NCBI GenBank assembly: GCA_038237515.1
Contig: JBBRYP010000009.1
Coordinates: forward strand, 18,762-82,761
Direction: 5' to 3'
Length of the DNA stretch: 64,000 bases
DNA from: JBBQDZ01 sp038237515
GTDB taxonomy: Bacteria > Actinomycetota > Thermoleophilia > Gaiellales > Gaiellaceae
Within the stretch, counting starts at the first letter, position 1; each line of letters begins with the position of its first letter. Under the pieces are notes generated by a model. That model was not told where the DNA came from, did no database searches, and saw only the letters and a list, made by a program, of their open reading frames with translations. The position numbers and the translations under genes were made by a program. Positions 1-7,727 of this stretch are shown piece after piece.

Positions 1-68
1 TCGTGCACGTACACCGGCGACCGCCCACCGTATGTGCTCGCGGCGCCGTCTGCAACCTCAAACTTCCT

Positions 69-746
69 TTACGACAGCCCGCCGGCCGCGCTCAGCGACT
101 CGCTGACGACGGCGGCACCACGGCGATGGAGCGCGAGACGAACGGCCGTGAGGAGGTTCGGCAGGCTCGTGAGGGATGCGAGCACGAGTGTCCCGACGAC
201 GATCTGCGAGATTCCCCACCGGCTGCCGAGGCTCGTGGCCGCGGTCACCATCCCCACGCTGCCGAGGACGATCGCGCCGAGGCCGGCAAAGAGCGCGAGC
301 ACGTCTCGGCGCGACGCGGGCGCCGCCCGCTCGTCGCCGCAGATCGTCGATCGCCTCGCTGACGGCCGCGCTGGCGAACGGCGCATGACCCCGCCCGGCA
401 GCAGCCGCCCGACCCTCGCCGGCCGGACGGAGAGCAGCACGACGTAGGGGACGAGCACGACCGCGAGCAGGCCTCCGCCGACCGGCGCGCCGGTGCCTCC
501 GAGCACGAGCGCGGCCCCGATCGCAGTCACTGCCAGCGCCACGGCGCCGTTCAGGGCCAGCCCCTGCCGGTGGATCCGCACGTTCCCGGCGACGAGCACG
601 CTGACGCCGAGCAGGCCGGCGAGGTTGAACACGTTCGAGCCGAGCACCAGCCCGATCCCGAGGTCGTTGTGCCCGGCGGCGAGCGCTGCGACCGCCGAGG
701 AGATCTCCGGCGCGTCCGCACCGAGCGCCGTCACCAGTCCGTGCAA
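69..746 (-). pseudogene. Truncated CaCA-family (Na+/Ca2+ exchanger-like) membrane protein
   Basis: This is a remnant of a cation/Ca2+ antiporter of the inner membrane. The first alpha-repeat is recognisable (TALGADAPE, then GSNVFNLAGLLG), followed by two or three hydrophobic helices. The second alpha-repeat begins (GTLVLASLTSLPNL), but the frame stops right after GAAVVSES, before the expected second GSN/NSN signature and last helices. The N-terminus is also short: the frame is open upstream (EGLSEGL) but runs straight into the methyltransferase gene, leaving no room for the usual first helix. At about 225 residues against the family's usual 320 or more, both ends are missing. The TTG start at 746 is only the first possible one. 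Family recognition comes from motifs; the pseudogene call is an inference. Confidence 0.55.
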
Positions 747-813
747 ACCCTCCGAGAGGCCCTCCCTGCGGCTCCGGTCCTGACCCGCCGGCGGCTGCGC
801 CCGGGACCTTCGT

Positions 814-1440
814 CTACGGCAACTCGTTCGAGTCGAAAGGCTTCTGCGCCAGCACCCAGAGGAAGCGGACGGGGCCGTGGCCTGGCTCCTCGGTCGCTAG
901 GACCCGCGCCTCTACGACCTCCAGCCTCGCTCTCGCGAGGAGCCGGGAGTTCGTCCGCTCGTCGAAGGAGGCGAAGAACATCGGCGTACCGAGCCAGTCC
1001 GGGTCGGTTTCGTCTTCCGACCCTTCGACGCCGAGCGTGGCGAGGAACCAGCCGCCGGGGCGCAGCCAGTCGGCGATCCGTTCCAGCAGCGGTCCCTGTT
1101 CGCTTCGGCGAATGTGCCCGAACATGAAGAGCGAGACGACGGCGTCGAAGGAGCTCGGGTCGAACGAGACGAGGATCGCGTCGGCACGAACGAACGTCGC
1201 GTCGGGAAAGGCTCGGTGGGCCCGAGCGATCTGCTCGCCCGAGATGTCGACGCCGGTATGGCGGTAGCGCGCCACGAGGGCGGCGGTCGCGGGGTTGTCG
1301 CCGCCGGACCCGAGCTCGAGCACCTGCGCGCCCGCCGGCACTCGCGCCGCCAGGCGCTCCAACCACCGTAGGGCCGGACTCTCGAACGAGGCTGTCCAGG
1401 CCGCGTACCGATCCGCAATCGCGTCGTAGCCCGCGCGCAC
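814..1440 (-). CDS. Class I SAM-dependent methyltransferase
   Basis: A soluble methyltransferase of about 208 residues. The SAM-binding motif I is VLELGSGGDNPAT (near residue 40), followed by an acidic residue at the end of the next strand (HTGVDIS) and the motif IV region SFDAVVSLFMFGHI. The C-terminal half, including LRPGGWFLATLG, has the usual seven-strand fold pattern. The substrate cannot be told from the sequence. The GTG start at 1440 was chosen because the residues after it (AGYDAIADRY) are the usual N-terminus of this family and the upstream gene stops at 1458. It is probably the third gene of the thiolase operon. Confidence 0.8.
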   Translation of the reverse strand: MRAGYDAIADRYAAWTASFESPALRWLERLAARVPAGAQVLELGSGGDNPATAALVARYRHTGVDISGEQIARAHRAFPDATFVRADAILVSFDPSSFDAVVSLFMFGHIRRSEQGPLLERIADWLRPGGWFLATLGVEGSEDETDPDWLGTPMFFASFDERTNSRLLARARLEVVEARVLATEEPGHGPVRFLWVLAQKPFDSNELP

Positions 1441-1457
1441 GGTCTCGTGGGGGTCGC

Positions 1458-1835
1458 TCAGCTCGCGGCCTCCACGAGCGCGCGTGCCTGCGCGAACTGC
1501 TGCTCGCTCAGACGGATGTGCGAGTGCCGCCAGATGCTCTGCGGGAACACACCAGCGGCCTCGACCGGCGGCGCGTCGCGCAGGTCCGCCGCGTGCGCGA
1601 GCGGGCGAATGGGAAATCGCCAGCTCCAGCGGGTCCGGAGCGTATCGTGCTCCGGCACGCCGACGATCTCGACGACGCCGAAGATCGCCTGCCAGACGGC
1701 GGCGTAGAGGATCGCCAGCTCTCCCGGCTCCACGGACGGGCGCCTCGATGAGGAGTGGGCGACGATCTCGGCGGCCTCCACGCGTGCGGGAAGGGGCCGG
1801 TCGCCGCGGCCGCGCACGAGGAGCCAGTGGGTCAG
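1458..1835 (-). CDS. EVE/PUA-like domain protein (putative)
   Basis: A small protein of about 120-125 residues. The opening HWLLVRGRG, the strand pair ELAILYAAVWQAIFGVVEIVG, and the later WSWRFPIRPL and SHIRLSEQQF segments resemble EVE (PUA-like) domains, which bind modified bases in nucleic acids. The assignment rests on pattern memory and is tentative. The frame overlaps the thiolase stop. The first possible initiator is a CTG at 1835 that keeps the domain's opening Trp; a GTG at 1817 would lose it. The gene is co-directional with thiolase and the methyltransferase and is likely translationally coupled to thiolase. Confidence 0.5.
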   Translation of the reverse strand: MTHWLLVRGRGDRPLPARVEAAEIVAHSSSRRPSVEPGELAILYAAVWQAIFGVVEIVGVPEHDTLRTRWSWRFPIRPLAHAADLRDAPPVEAAGVFPQSIWRHSHIRLSEQQFAQARALVEAAS

Positions 1836-3061
1836 AGCCGCTCGACGACCGCCGCGATCGCCTGACCCTGCCCGATGCACATCGAGGCGATGCCGTAGCG
1901 CGCCGCGCGCCGGTCGAGCTCGTTCAGGAGCGTCGCCGTGATCCGGGCGCCCGTCGCACCGAGCGGGTGGCCGAGCGAGATGCCACCGCCGTTCGGATTC
2001 ACGTCGCCGATGCGATCGGCGAGCCCCGTGTCCTTGGCGAACTGGAGCGCGACGCACGCGAAAGCCTCGTTGACCTCGATCACGGACATGTCGTCCCAGC
2101 CGAGGCCCGCCTTCGCCAGCGCCTTCTCGCAGGCCTGCGGGTTCCCGTGCAGCATGCGGTAGGGATCGACGCCCGCGAGGCCGAACGAGACGAACCGGCC
2201 GCGCGGCTCGAGACCGAGCTCCGAGGCGCGGCGCTCGCTCGCCAGCAGCATCGCCGCGGCGCCGTCGACGATCTGGCTCGAGTTCCCGGCCGTGATCCTG
2301 CCGCCGGCGACGAAGGCCGGCTGGAGCGCCGCCAGCTTCTCTGCGGAGGTGTCGCGGCGCGGCGCCTCGTCCACCGCGAAGAGCGTCTCGGCAGGCGAGG
2401 CGACGGCGACCGTCGTCTCGGCCTCGGCGGCGGTGGAACGTGTCGGCTCGGCGGGGCCGGGCGAGCGGCCGAGCTCGATCGGAACGATCTCGTTCTCGAA
2501 GCGGCCGGCGTCGACGGCGGCGACTGCGCGCCGGTGCGACTCGAGCGAGTACGCGTCGAGGTCCTCGCGCGCGAGCTGCCACTCCGTCGCGATCGCCTCG
2601 GCCGAGATGCCTTGCGGCACGATCTCCCACGCGTCGAGCAGCTTCTCCGAGAAGCCGTTCCAGTCGATGTTCGAGCCCATCGGGACGCGGGACATCGACT
2701 CGACACCCGCCGCGACGACGACGTCGAGCTCGCCCGCGCGAATCGCCGCGACGCCGTTGAACGCGCACTGGAGCGAGGAGCCGCACTGGCGGTCGACCGT
2801 GGAGGCACAGACCGTCTCCGGCCACCCGGCGATGAGGGCGGCGACCCGCCCCACGTTCAGCCCCTGCTCGCCGATCTGGGTGACGCAGCCCATCTGGACG
2901 TCCTCGATCGCACCCGGGTCGAGGTCGAGCCGCAGGGCAAGGCTGTTCAGCACCTGCGCCGCGAGCTCGTCGGCGCGCACGCCGGCGAGCGAGCCGTTGC
3001 GCCTGCCGATCGGCGAGCGCACGGCCTCGACGATCAGCGCGTCGGAGGCAGGGCCCGCCAT
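1832..3061 (-). CDS. Thiolase (acetyl-CoA C-acyltransferase)
   Basis: This enzyme cleaves or forms 3-ketoacyl-CoA with CoA, either in beta-oxidation or in acetoacetyl-CoA synthesis. It has 409 residues, the usual length. The nucleophilic cysteine is Cys93 in VDRQCGSSLQ. The second catalytic region is GISLGHPLGATGARI (His near 365), and the general-base Cys lies in CIGQGQA near the C-terminus. The ATG at 3061 sits 7 nt after a TAGACT -10 box, so the mRNA is probably leaderless. It heads a minus-strand operon and diverges from an aldehyde dehydrogenase across 23 bp. Whether it is a degradative FadA or a biosynthetic enzyme cannot be decided here. Confidence 0.92.
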   Translation of the reverse strand: MAGPASDALIVEAVRSPIGRRNGSLAGVRADELAAQVLNSLALRLDLDPGAIEDVQMGCVTQIGEQGLNVGRVAALIAGWPETVCASTVDRQCGSSLQCAFNGVAAIRAGELDVVVAAGVESMSRVPMGSNIDWNGFSEKLLDAWEIVPQGISAEAIATEWQLAREDLDAYSLESHRRAVAAVDAGRFENEIVPIELGRSPGPAEPTRSTAAEAETTVAVASPAETLFAVDEAPRRDTSAEKLAALQPAFVAGGRITAGNSSQIVDGAAAMLLASERRASELGLEPRGRFVSFGLAGVDPYRMLHGNPQACEKALAKAGLGWDDMSVIEVNEAFACVALQFAKDTGLADRIGDVNPNGGGISLGHPLGATGARITATLLNELDRRAARYGIASMCIGQGQAIAAVVERL

Positions 3062-3068
3062 CGGTGCA

Positions 3069-3078
3069 AGTCTAGACT
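3069..3078. promoter_or_regulatory. Palindromic bidirectional -10 box AGTCTAGACT
   Basis: AGTCTAGACT is its own reverse complement and holds a TAGACT hexamer on each strand. The plus hexamer ends 6 nt before the GTG at 3085. The minus hexamer ends 7 nt before the ATG at 3061. One symmetric box therefore seems to serve both divergent genes, each giving a leaderless mRNA. Confidence 0.6.
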
Positions 3079-3084
3079 CAGCGC

Positions 3085-4512
3085 GTGGCCGTCACGCTCC
3101 CGCAGCGCCGTCTGCTGATCGACGGCGAGTGGGCCGAGACGGGCGAGTGGCTCGACGTGCGCTCGCCGTACTCCGGCGAGGCGGTCGCGCGAGTCGCGAG
3201 AGGCGGTGCAGCGGAGACGGGCCGCGCGATCGACGCGGCAGAACGCGCGATGCGCGAGCCGCTCCCGGCGCACAGGCGGGCGGAGATCCTCGTCCGGGTC
3301 GCGGGCGCCCTCGGCCGGCGGCACGACGAGGCCGCGGCCACGATCTGCGCCGAGGCCGGCAAGCCGATGAAGGCCGCGCGCGTGGAGGCGAGGCGCGCGA
3401 TGTCGACCTACACGATGGCCGCCGTCGAGGCACGCAAGCTCGCGGGCGAGATGGTGCCGATGGATGCCTCGCAGGCGGGCGAGGGCAAGCTCGCGTTCAC
3501 GCTCCGGTTACCGATAGGGGTGGTCGGCGCGATCACACCCTTCAACTTCCCGCTGAACCTCGTGGCGCACAAGATCGCCCCCGCGCTCGCAGCCGGGTGC
3601 GCCGTCGTGCTCAAGCCCGCGTCGCAGACGCCGCTCTCCGCCCTGCTCCTCGCGGAGCTCGAGACGGAGGCCGGCCTGCCCCCGGGCTGGCTGAACGTCA
3701 TCGCCGGTCCCTCGGCGGAGATCGGCGACCGCCTGGTGGAGGACGAGCGGGTGCGGGCGCTGACGTTCACGGGCTCGTCGTCGATCGGCTGGAAGCTGCG
3801 GGAGCGTGCCCCGCGAAAGAAGGTGGCACTGGAGCTCGGCAACTCGACGCCCGTGATCGTCGCGGCGGACGCGGATCTCGAGGTCGCGGCGGCCAAGCTC
3901 GCCGCCAACGCCTTCTCCTTCGCCGGCCAGAGCTGCATCTCCGTCCAGCGCATCTATGTCGAGCGCGCCGCCCGCGAGACGTTCCTCGCGCGCTTCCTGC
4001 CGCGCGTCGACGAACTCGTGCTGGGCGACCCCGCGGACGAGGGAACGGATGTTGGACCGGTGATCGACGGAGCGGCTCGCGAGCGGATTCTCGAGTGGAT
4101 CGAGGAGGCGCGTCAGGTGGGCGCCGAGATCCTGCGGGGCGGGAAGGCTCGCGGTGTGCTGATCGAGCCGACCGTGATCGCCGAGCCCGGCCGCGAGCTG
4201 AAGGTCTCCTGCGAGGAGGTCTTCGGTCCCGTCTGCACCGTCAACGCGGTCTCCTCGATCGACGAGGCGATCGACCTCGCGAACGGCACTCGCTACGGGC
4301 TCCAGGCAGGTATCTTCACGCGCAGTCTCGAAACCGCCCTCGTGGCCGCCCGCGAGCTGGAGTTCGGCGGCGTGACGGTCAACGAGGCTCCGACCTTCCG
4401 GGCCGACCAGATGCCCTACGGGGGCGTCAAAGACTCGGGGAACACGCGCGAGGGACCTGCGTACGCCGTGCGCGAGTTGACTGAGCCCCGCGTCGTCGTC
4501 GTCGAGCTGTGA
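3085..4512 (+). CDS. NAD(P)-dependent aldehyde dehydrogenase family protein
   Basis: A 475-residue ALDH-superfamily enzyme that oxidises an aldehyde to an acid or CoA ester. Seen features: PFNFPLNLVAHKIAPALAAG (cofactor-site region, residues 152-171), Lys177 in VVLKPASQTP, the TFTGSSSIG turn, catalytic Glu250 in VALELGNSTP, and nucleophile Cys284 in GQSCISVQR. The Glu motif reads ELGN rather than the common ELGG. The nearest remembered relatives are lactaldehyde or semialdehyde dehydrogenases, so the substrate is uncertain. The GTG start is set by a TAGACT -10 box 6 nt upstream (leaderless). It is divergent from thiolase, which suggests shared control in acyl-CoA or aldehyde catabolism. Confidence 0.9.
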   Translation: MAVTLPQRRLLIDGEWAETGEWLDVRSPYSGEAVARVARGGAAETGRAIDAAERAMREPLPAHRRAEILVRVAGALGRRHDEAAATICAEAGKPMKAARVEARRAMSTYTMAAVEARKLAGEMVPMDASQAGEGKLAFTLRLPIGVVGAITPFNFPLNLVAHKIAPALAAGCAVVLKPASQTPLSALLLAELETEAGLPPGWLNVIAGPSAEIGDRLVEDERVRALTFTGSSSIGWKLRERAPRKKVALELGNSTPVIVAADADLEVAAAKLAANAFSFAGQSCISVQRIYVERAARETFLARFLPRVDELVLGDPADEGTDVGPVIDGAARERILEWIEEARQVGAEILRGGKARGVLIEPTVIAEPGRELKVSCEEVFGPVCTVNAVSSIDEAIDLANGTRYGLQAGIFTRSLETALVAARELEFGGVTVNEAPTFRADQMPYGGVKDSGNTREGPAYAVRELTEPRVVVVEL

Positions 4513-4557
4513 CCGGCGTACATCCCGCGGTGTCACCCGGCGGCAAACGCGCGTAGC

Positions 4558-4575
4558 GAGCGGCGATCGCCGCTC
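4558..4575. repeat. Perfect 18-bp palindrome
   Basis: GAGCGGCGATCGCCGCTC is perfectly self-complementary. It lies 45 bp after the aldehyde dehydrogenase stop and just upstream of a TAGACT box (4586-4591) preceding the zinc-ribbon gene. It could be an operator or part of a terminator; no T-run follows. Confidence 0.4.
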
Positions 4576-4604
4576 CGGGACGCTGTAGACTCGCCGCTCC
4601 TGCG

Positions 4605-5315
4605 ATGGCTCGACTGCCCCTGCTCTCCCGCAAGCAGCGCCTCCCGGTCGAGGCGGAGCACCCGGCGCCCGAGGGTGTCCCACCAGCGCCGCCCGCGGAT
4701 GCCTCGCCTCCGGAGTTGCCGGCTGCGCCGCCGGCACCACGCCGGCCTCCCCATCCCGGCGTCCTGCGCCGCGAGCGTCGCGCGCTCGCGCGGGCGCGCG
4801 AGGACCGCATCCGCGACCTCGGGGGCCTGATGCTCGAGATGCACCGGCGTGAACGCCTCCGCGTCGACCTGCTCGAGGACCAGTGCGTCGAGCTCCTGTC
4901 GATCGAGGCTCGCATGCAGGAGATCGACGGGCTGCTCGTGACGACGCGGCAGGAGGTTCAGGCCGCACGCTGCACGTGCGGCGCGCCGGTTATCTGGGGC
5001 TCTCACTTCTGCCCCAACTGCGGACGCCCTTGGGGCGAGGCCGTCGTCCAGTGCGTGACCTGCGGACATGCGCTTCCGGCCGATGCCCAGTTCTGCGCGA
5101 GCTGCGGAACGCCGGCGCCTCCTCCAGTGGGGGAGTCGGTGCCGGCCGAGCCGAACCCGACGCCCGAGAGCACAACGCCGGCGGAGGAGCCTGCGCCCGC
5201 AGCCGCGCCTCCCGCGGTGGAGCAACCGCCGGCCGAGCCGGCGGGGTGGCAGGCCGAGCCTGCCGGAGAGGCCTCGCCGGCAAACGAGGCCGCTCCCGAC
5301 TCCTGGGAGCGCTAG
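4605..5315 (+). CDS. Double zinc-ribbon protein with Pro-rich arms
   Basis: A 236-residue protein of unknown function. An N-terminal Pro/Ala-rich arm (residues 15-50) is followed by a charged helical region (about 52-115, probably coiled coil: RRERRALARAREDRIRDLGG). Next come two treble-cysteine ribbons: CTCGAPVIWGSHFCPNCG and CVTCGHALPADAQFCASCG (about 122-170). The last 65 residues are Pro/Glu/Ala-rich and disordered. There is no signal peptide or membrane segment. The next gene, 6 nt downstream, also carries a zinc ribbon, so the pair probably forms an operon and may act together. A TAGACT hexamer lies 13 nt upstream of the ATG. Confidence 0.7.
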   Translation: MARLPLLSRKQRLPVEAEHPAPEGVPPAPPADASPPELPAAPPAPRRPPHPGVLRRERRALARAREDRIRDLGGLMLEMHRRERLRVDLLEDQCVELLSIEARMQEIDGLLVTTRQEVQAARCTCGAPVIWGSHFCPNCGRPWGEAVVQCVTCGHALPADAQFCASCGTPAPPPVGESVPAEPNPTPESTTPAEEPAPAAAPPAVEQPPAEPAGWQAEPAGEASPANEAAPDSWER

Positions 5316-5321
5316 AACCCC

Positions 5322-6083
5322 GTGTCCGAGCCTCTGCCGCCGGACGGCCCCCCGCCGCCTCCCGGGCCGGACGCCGGCGGCGGCCTCTGCCCGCGGTGCG
5401 GGGCCCCGCACCCCCCCGGACAGGAGTACTGCCTCGAGTGCGGTCTACGCTTGCCGCTGGCGCGCGGCTACGTCCCCACGCGGGTCGTCCCGTCCCTGAC
5501 CCGCTCCTGGCGGCGCGTGATTCCCTGGTACCCCGGTGACTGGCTGTGGCCCGTCCTGCTCGGCTTCGTCATCGCCGCACTCGGCGCGACGGTCGCGATC
5601 ATCTCGACGCGGGACAACGGCGGCGGCTCGACGACGATCGTCGCGACGAACGGCACCGGTGCCGATACGGGGACGACGAGCGCGCCGACCTCGACGACCT
5701 CGCCGACCGACAGCGGGGCGGGAACCGGCACCGAAACCGGGACGAATCCTCCCCCACCGCCTCCACCGCCACCGCCACCTCCTCCGCCCCCGCCACCGAG
5801 TGGCCCGATCAAATGGCCCGCGGGGAAGACCGGCTGGACGATCGTCCTCGCGTCGGTCGCCCATAGCGACGGTCTGCCGGTCGCGCGGGCGACTGCGAAG
5901 AAGGCGCTGGCGGCAGGGCTCGGCGACGTGGGCGTCCTCGACTCGTCGAACTTTTCGAGCCTCAACTCGGGGTACTACGTCGTCTTCTCGGGCGTCTACG
6001 AGACTCAGGGCGAGGCTCATGGAAACCTCTCCACCGCGCGCTCCACCTTCGCTCAGGCCTATCCGCGCCAGATCAAGCCGTAG
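5322..6083 (+). CDS. Membrane-anchored zinc-ribbon protein with poly-Pro linker and SPOR-like end
   Basis: A 253-residue protein starting at GTG, 6 nt after its neighbour. A cytoplasmic zinc ribbon (CPRCGAPHPPGQEYCLECG, about 22-40) is followed by one membrane helix (WLWPVLLGFVIAALGATVAII, about 75-95). The outer part has a Thr/Gly-rich stretch, an uninterrupted run of 17 prolines, and a C-terminal domain (WTIVLASVAHSDG ... YYVVFSGVYETQGEA) that resembles a SPOR/sporulation-related repeat, which in other proteins binds denuded peptidoglycan. The topology suggests a cytoplasmic sensor linked through the membrane to a wall-facing domain. The SPOR call is by pattern only. Confidence 0.7.
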   Translation: MSEPLPPDGPPPPPGPDAGGGLCPRCGAPHPPGQEYCLECGLRLPLARGYVPTRVVPSLTRSWRRVIPWYPGDWLWPVLLGFVIAALGATVAIISTRDNGGGSTTIVATNGTGADTGTTSAPTSTTSPTDSGAGTGTETGTNPPPPPPPPPPPPPPPPPSGPIKWPAGKTGWTIVLASVAHSDGLPVARATAKKALAAGLGDVGVLDSSNFSSLNSGYYVVFSGVYETQGEAHGNLSTARSTFAQAYPRQIKP

Positions 6084-6187
6084 CCGGCCGGAGCGTTTCA
6101 GCCGTCACAGCCGGGGCATCGAACGTCCGGGAGCGGACGTGACAGGAGAGAACGCTGTTTGCGTCAGAGGCAACTTGAGCGGAGACT

Positions 6188-6215
6188 TTGTGACAGCGCC
6201 CAAACCGGTTAAACT
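6188..6215 (+). promoter_or_regulatory. Sigma70-type promoter (TTGTGA / TAAACT)
   Basis: TTGTGA at 6188-6193 and TAAACT at 6210-6215 are spaced 16 bp. They lie about 85 bp before the gene at 6301, which would therefore have a leader RNA of roughly 80 nt. Confidence 0.4.
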
Positions 6216-6243
6216 CGTGGTAGGAGTCGCGCCCGCACGAAGG

Positions 6244-6280
6244 TTAACTGTCGCTTAACAAAGCTTTGCGGGTACTTAAC
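6244..6280 (+). repeat. TTAAC direct repeats in a leader
   Basis: TTAAC occurs at 6244, 6255 and 6276 (spacing 11 and 21 bp), with TTAAA at 6209. A 10-bp palindrome CAAAGCTTTG lies at 6259-6268. The AT-rich block stands out in this GC-rich genome and could be an operator or a structured leader for the downstream gene. Confidence 0.35.
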
Positions 6281-6300
6281 GACGATCCGAGGATACTGAG

Positions 6301-6747
6301 ATGGACGAGCGAATGCGGTTGATCCAGAGCTGTATGTATCAATACTCCAGAGCCATCTACAGGTCGATCCGAGACCTGATCGACCCGTACGTGGCCTCTG
6401 ACGTGCGCCTCGAGTATCGGCGGGACGTGCTCGCGGCTTGCGAGCAGACGATGGAGCGGCTGGCCCGAGACCCGGAGTATTTCGCGAACCCCGACCGCGC
6501 GCTCTTCCAGGACATTCGGCGCTACTTCCCGATCACCGCGCAGGCGCAGGTTGCGTGGACGGTGACGAAGGGCGTCGACGCGGCGGTCTCGTTTATCGTG
6601 GAGCAGATCGAGGCCGGCGCGTTCGACGGCGGTGTTTCGCGCTGCCGTGCGACCACCCGTAAGGGAAAGCCGTGTCAGCGGACGCCTCTTCCGGACCGCG
6701 ACTACTGCCCGTCGCATCAGCACCTCGAGCAGTCGGTCGCCGCCTGA
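6301..6747 (+). CDS. Small protein with C-terminal Cys/His zinc-binding motif
   Basis: A 148-residue protein of unknown function. The first 100 residues are helical and charged (IYRSIRDLIDPY, RRDVLAACEQTMERLARD, WTVTKGVDAAVSFIVEQIE). The C-terminus has CRATTRKGKPCQ ... YCPSHQ, a C-x8-C-x11-C-x2-H pattern like that seen in many small proteins of the DUF5763 type. A Shine-Dalgarno GAGGA (6289-6293) lies 7 nt before the ATG, so unlike most neighbours this gene is leadered. Codon use matches the surroundings. Confidence 0.65.
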   Translation: MDERMRLIQSCMYQYSRAIYRSIRDLIDPYVASDVRLEYRRDVLAACEQTMERLARDPEYFANPDRALFQDIRRYFPITAQAQVAWTVTKGVDAAVSFIVEQIEAGAFDGGVSRCRATTRKGKPCQRTPLPDRDYCPSHQHLEQSVAA

Positions 6748-6751
6748 CGCG

Positions 6752-6782
6752 CGGGCGCGGCCGCTAAACAAAACCGCGCCCG
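6752..6782 (+). terminator. Stem-loop after the 6301 gene
   Basis: CGGGCGCGG (6752-6760) pairs perfectly with CCGCGCCCG (6774-6782) around a 13-nt A-rich loop. No T-run follows. It starts 5 bp after the stop codon. Confidence 0.5.
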
Positions 6783-6792
6783 TCCAGCTCAT

Positions 6793-7653
6793 GTGAGTGT
6801 GAGGCGGACAGGGGCGACGCCCGCACAGCTGGAAGCGCTCTACCGCGAGCGCTTCACGCACTTCGCTCGGGTGGCGGCGGCGATCTGCGCGTCGTACTCG
6901 AGGACGAAGCGAGCCGGCACGAGGTCCCCGTCCGCTCGAACACCTTCCTCTACGTCGCCGAGCACCGGGTGCGGCGCGTGTGGGCGCGTACCGCCGCCGG
7001 GCTCGTCGGCGTACCGTTCGTCCCCCACCGTTCGAGCTAGGCGGTGGCATCTCGGTGCGTGCGGCGCCTGTGCGGCGGCCGGATCCCCTGGCTCGAGACA
7101 CGCGAGCCGCGCGGCCGGCCGCTCAGCGTCCTCCCGCCCCGGCCGCGGGTCGCCGTGCTCGGGCGCAGGCTCGAACCGGCCCCGCACACGAGGGTGGTCT
7201 TCGGCCGCGTCCTCACGTCGGACCCCGACCGGCCGGTGCGGATCGCCCTGACCCTGAACGCAGACCACGTCGGCGGGCGGGTTGCTGGCATCTGCTCCTG
7301 GCTCGTCACCCGGGGCCCGAATCGTGGCGCTGCTCGCGGGCGGGGAGCGCGCCCCGGTCCAGCTCGTGGACAACACGTTCCTCGTCGACCTCCCGCGTAC
7401 GAAGCTCCCGGCGCGCCTCGTCGGCCGCGTCCGCTCGGACGTGGTGGCGGTGCGGATACGCTTCGCGGACGGCACGACGACGACGCTGCGTCCGACCCGC
7501 GGCTACGTCCTCTACGCGGCCCCACGGGAGCACCTGTCCGCTGCCACGGGCGCGGTCGCCGCCGAGGGCCTTCGCCGTGACGGTAGCGTCGTCGCGAGGC
7601 TGTCGTTCGTCCCGCCGAAGCCTTCGCGCGCCGTCGGTGGCCACGTGCGGTAG
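6793..7653 (+). pseudogene. Decayed ECF-sigma-like gene with unknown C-terminal region
   Basis: The locus makes protein-like sequence only when the frame changes several times. The first frame gives AQLEALYRERFTHFARVAAA, typical of the first helix of an ECF sigma factor. A second frame gives LRVVLEDEASRHEVPVRSNTFLYVAEH and stops at 7038. It reopens near 7044 with PLSVLPPRPRVAVL. The first frame then resumes with RIVALLAGGERAPVQLVDNTFLVDLPRTKLPARLV up to 7653. The repeated NTFL pattern suggests a domain fused or once fused behind the sigma part. Conserved sigma regions 2 and 4 are absent. At least two frameshifts and a large deletion are needed, so a pseudogene is the best reading. Confidence 0.45.
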
Positions 7654-7727
7654 ATCTCTCGCTGCCTGCGCGGAGCCGCCGGCGCCGCCGTGCCGCCCCC
7701 GCCGGCCGAGCGATAAGCTCGGCCGGC

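Noticed and set aside
1484..3118. Very long open frames opposite thiolase and many other genes
   Set aside because: In DNA of this GC content antisense frames stay open by chance. Their translations are Arg/Gly/Ala-rich without family motifs, while the opposite strand carries clear conserved domains.
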